Below are positions 6,758 to 8,890 of a stretch of 8,890 nucleotides of DNA, piece after piece; within the stretch, counting starts at the first letter, position 1; each line of letters opens with the position of its first letter. The notes beneath the pieces are model-generated. The model saw only the letters and a list, made by a program, of their open reading frames with translations, ran no database searches and was not told the DNA's origin. The position numbers and the translations under genes are program-made. The stretch is from Porticoccaceae bacterium (GTDB taxonomy: Bacteria > Pseudomonadota > Gammaproteobacteria > Pseudomonadales > Porticoccaceae): positions 1 through 8,890 of the forward strand of contig JALRJD010000036.1 of the NCBI GenBank assembly GCA_023255165.1, written 5' to 3'.

Positions 6758-7450
6758 TTATTCCGCCCTCTCGGTTAATCTATCAAGCTGATCAAAAACA
6801 CGCTGATAGCGCAGCGTTCCGCCGATTCGCAATTTGGTCTGCAGCGATAACCATTCTCCGGCCGCGTCATACTGCAAATCAATCTGCCCCTTGGGCAATG
6901 AAATCTGTCTGTGGATAATCTGGTCGGACTCGGAAACCCGCGAGCTGACCACAACCGGAACATTAATCCCTGATTCAGCATTTAGCAGACTGGTATTACC
7001 AGGCTCAGCAGACTCAAGCCAGAGTGGGTTCCAGTAGGCAAAACCGCGCACACAACCGGCAATGGTTTCCTGCTCGCGCTTACCCGCCAGATTTCTGTCG
7101 ATCTGCAATCCGCTCTTATCCTTGCGCGCATCGACAACAGAGCGCTTGCCCATCTTTTCGGTTTCACTCTGCACCGACACCAGACAGCCCGACTCCCAGA
7201 CTTCATTTGCCTGATGTAAATAGGTCACCTGCTTGATCATCAGCACTTTAAAATCAAGCGACATCGTTGAAGAGACCTGAACCGAATCACCCTGCCCCAG
7301 CAGCTCAAACTGGTGTCTGCCCACTTCCCGATCATCGACAAACACTTTAAAGTCGAGGCTCTTCTTGCCCTGTAAAGTCCACTCTGTTGCAGTGGCGATC
7401 GGCGCAACACATAACAGCAGCAAACTGACCCAAATTGAAAGGTGACTCAC
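6758..7450 (-). CDS. Exported DUF6134-type protein
   Basis: A 230-residue protein resembling the uncharacterised DUF6134 family. Residues 1-22 form a signal peptide with a Leu-rich core and cleavage likely after Ala-Thr-Ala, so it should act in the periplasm. The mature part is almost all alternating beta-strands (DFKVFVDDREVGRHQFELLG, then a DFKVLMIKQVTYLHQANEVW repeat-like block), followed by CVRGFAYWNP (133-142) and a C-terminal GGTLRYQRVFD. Cys89 and Cys133 are the only cysteines of the mature protein and could form a disulfide. A beta-rich exported protein in a membrane/lipocalin operon suggests lipid binding or transfer, but that is inference; I know of no demonstrated activity. The start is GTG 7450, overlapping the DUF1295 stop by four bases (GTGA), with GGAG seven bases upstream. 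The lipocalin gene follows after one base. Confidence 0.78.
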   Translation of the reverse strand: MSHLSIWVSLLLLCVAPIATATEWTLQGKKSLDFKVFVDDREVGRHQFELLGQGDSVQVSSTMSLDFKVLMIKQVTYLHQANEVWESGCLVSVQSETEKMGKRSVVDARKDKSGLQIDRNLAGKREQETIAGCVRGFAYWNPLWLESAEPGNTSLLNAESGINVPVVVSSRVSESDQIIHRQISLPKGQIDLQYDAAGEWLSLQTKLRIGGTLRYQRVFDQLDRLTERAE

Positions 7451-8328
7451 TGGCGATCTCCAGAGACTTTTCGCGCTGGCTTCCAGGGAAAAAAGGCATT
7501 AGTCGCTTCGATATAGTCGCGGTAGTCGGGGCGACGCTCAACAATGCCGCGCTCCATATTGGCCACACCGGAGACCTTTAATAACAGCAGAGTCATCACC
7601 ACCGGCGCAACAAACACCCACAGCACCGACATCTGCGTCTCTATTGCGCAGGGCAGCACAAATATCGCCCAGCCCCACCAGATGCAGCATTCGCCAAAAT
7701 AATTTGGGTGGCGGCTGTAGCGCCACAGGCCGGTGGTCAACGTCTGAGTTTCACGCACCACCAACTTGTTGAAACGATACAACTGAATATCGGCAACGGT
7801 CTCGAAAGCCATGCCCAGCAGCCACAAAAATACACCAATGCTGTGCAAGTAGCCCCAGCTAATCTCGGTGTCAACACTGTATTCCACGGCAAACAGCGAA
7901 CTGATAATCCAGGCCAGAAACGCCTGGAACAGAAAAATAACCGCAAGACTTTTTAACTCAAAATGGGGAGAGAATTTTTCCCGTATCGCTCGGTAGCGAC
8001 GATCTTCCGGCTGGTTGCGACTCCGCAGGATCAGAAAGCCACTCAGGCGCAGAGCCCAAATAACAACCATCGCCAGCAGCACCACACCGACAATATTGGT
8101 TGAGCCCGCAGTTGATGAACCAGAGCCCAGAGAACCAGAGTTATAAAAACCGCTGTAGGCATAGGTCGACGCAGTGAGCATCGACATCAGCGACCAGACA
8201 TAGTCGACCACGCTAACGTCTTCGGCCACCAGACTCAGCAACCAGGCAGCCACAGCGACCAGTAGCAGCAGTGGCAGAGCCTCTGCCATCAGCTGAATAT
8301 TGAGTCCCAAAAACAGGCCGTCAAACAC
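7447..8328 (-). CDS. DUF1295 integral membrane protein (steroid 5-alpha-reductase-like fold)
   Basis: A 293-residue inner-membrane protein with about seven hydrophobic segments. The C-terminal part carries the signature of the DUF1295/steroid-5-alpha-reductase group: GLWRYSRHPNYFGE (200-213), a WWGW follow-up, LLLKVSGVANME (248-259), RPDYRDYIEATNAFFPW (266-282). In the wider superfamily this region binds NADPH or S-adenosylmethionine and acts on lipids; the substrate of DUF1295 proteins is not known to me. EDRRYRAIRE (108-117) on a cytoplasmic loop is also typical. Unusual is a Ser/Gly-rich insert at about 59-78 between early helices. The start is read as GTG 8328, four bases after the DUF2878 stop, without a clear ribosome binding site; ATG 8289 (residue 14) is a possible alternative. 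The 3' end overlaps the DUF6134 gene by four bases, implying coupled translation. Family call firm, reaction unknown. Confidence 0.88.
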   Translation of the reverse strand: MFDGLFLGLNIQLMAEALPLLLLVAVAAWLLSLVAEDVSVVDYVWSLMSMLTASTYAYSGFYNSGSLGSGSSTAGSTNIVGVVLLAMVVIWALRLSGFLILRSRNQPEDRRYRAIREKFSPHFELKSLAVIFLFQAFLAWIISSLFAVEYSVDTEISWGYLHSIGVFLWLLGMAFETVADIQLYRFNKLVVRETQTLTTGLWRYSRHPNYFGECCIWWGWAIFVLPCAIETQMSVLWVFVAPVVMTLLLLKVSGVANMERGIVERRPDYRDYIEATNAFFPWKPARKVSGDRQ

Positions 8329-8332
8329 AGGG

Positions 8333-8866
8333 TTATGCCGGTTCTGCCACAGCGGAACGACTGTCGTTGATCAGATCCGCAGCCCACATTAACAGCGGCA
8401 TCAGCAACGCCCAGCCAATCGCCAGCGCCGCCAATGCAGCGGGGTAATTAACAAATTGCACCGCGCCCAGACGTTCGCCGGCCAGGAAAGCCATAGGACC
8501 AAAGATCGCCCCCATCGCCGCCGCCAATAGCCAGCGCTGCTTCATCCAGGCCATCGAGCTGTTAATCGTCGTGGCAAATAACGCCCACATAACCACCAGC
8601 CAGTAAGGGGCAAATTCGGCACCGGCAATCACTCCCTGATAAGAGAGCGAGCCCTGCAACACCAGCAGAGTTTCCCAGGTAAAACCAATTAACACCGCGG
8701 CGATTATCAGCAAAATTTCGTTGCGTTTGTGCTCCGTGCGCAGCAGGTGAATAGCGATTAACAGCATGGCAATTAACGACCCTTCCAGAGCACGGCCGGC
8801 ACCCGCGCCGACAACACAGGCCAACCAACCAATATGGAAAATTGCAAAATTTAAAATGATATTCAT
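8333..8866 (-). CDS. DUF2878 integral membrane protein
   Basis: A 177-residue very hydrophobic protein matching the DUF2878 family, function unknown. About six membrane segments can be drawn (roughly 3-22, 27-43, 50-72, 85-105, 112-130 and 142-165). Recognisable family features: NFAIFHIGWLACVVGAG near the N-terminus, APYWLVVMWALFATTINSS (86-104), and GAIFGPMAFLAGERLGA (118-134), where charged Glu and Arg sit at a membrane boundary. The start is ATG 8866; its only upstream purine run is GGGGTT. ATGA at the start would overlap the end of an upstream gene, so it may be translated by coupling. In similar operons DUF2878 and DUF1295 proteins are adjacent, suggesting they act together in the inner membrane. 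The DUF1295 gene begins four bases after its stop. Confidence 0.83.
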   Translation of the reverse strand: MNIILNFAIFHIGWLACVVGAGAGRALEGSLIAMLLIAIHLLRTEHKRNEILLIIAAVLIGFTWETLLVLQGSLSYQGVIAGAEFAPYWLVVMWALFATTINSSMAWMKQRWLLAAAMGAIFGPMAFLAGERLGAVQFVNYPAALAALAIGWALLMPLLMWAADLINDSRSAVAEPA

Positions 8867-8890
8867 GGGGCAACCCCGAAATAGCTTTTT
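8863..8890 (-). CDS. Possible 3' end of an upstream operon gene (edge fragment)
   Basis: Reading in from the right edge on the minus strand, one frame is open for eight codons (KSYFGVAP) and ends at TGA 8865-8863, giving an ATGA overlap with the DUF2878 start. The same junction style (GTGA) occurs between the DUF1295 and DUF6134 genes. Eight codons are too few to identify a family or prove coding. In related operons a Cfa-like methyltransferase or another lipid enzyme would be expected upstream. Confidence 0.3.

Noticed and set aside
6466..6918. 150-residue plus-strand open frame across the lipocalin and DUF6134 genes
   Set aside because: It runs antisense through two recognisable genes and reads as a shadow frame with no family features.

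Overview
The window looks like ordinary chromosomal DNA of a gammaproteobacterium, probably aquatic or marine. ArgS, TtcA, PutP and BioA all read as gammaproteobacterial proteins, coding is dense, and base composition looks even and moderate in GC. The organism cannot be named from this alone. I saw no mobile element, tRNA or rRNA gene, CRISPR array or phage gene, and no stretch of 300 bases without a gene.

Layout from left to right: the 3' end of argS (+, cut by the left edge) meets head-on a small, divergent macro-domain gene (-). Next come putP, a sodium/proline symporter gene (-) with a hairpin terminator behind it, and ttcA (tRNA 2-thiocytidine synthesis, -). ttcA has a short upstream region containing a 22-bp tandem repeat that overlaps a good promoter candidate. 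A secreted DUF547 protein (-) and bioA (biotin synthesis, +, probable TTG start) diverge from a short AT-rich intergenic region.

The right-hand third (6199-8890, -) is the tail of one tightly packed operon whose promoter lies beyond the right edge. In transcription order it holds a possible upstream gene overlapping by ATGA, a DUF2878 membrane protein, a DUF1295 membrane protein (steroid-5-alpha-reductase-like fold), an exported DUF6134 protein and a lipocalin lipoprotein. Gaps range from a 4-base overlap to 4 bases. The products run from inner membrane through periplasm to outer membrane, which fits making or modifying a lipid and then carrying it. From memory, these families travel with Cfa-like methyltransferase, DUF1365 and FAD-oxidoreductase genes, sometimes under an RpoE/ChrR photo-oxidative stress regulator. 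This is the least understood system in the window.

The other genes are housekeeping or single-purpose: aminoacylation, tRNA thiolation, proline uptake and biotin synthesis. They share no evident pathway. The second item worth attention is the macro-domain protein, which lacks the Gly-rich loop that normally carries the catalytic residues.
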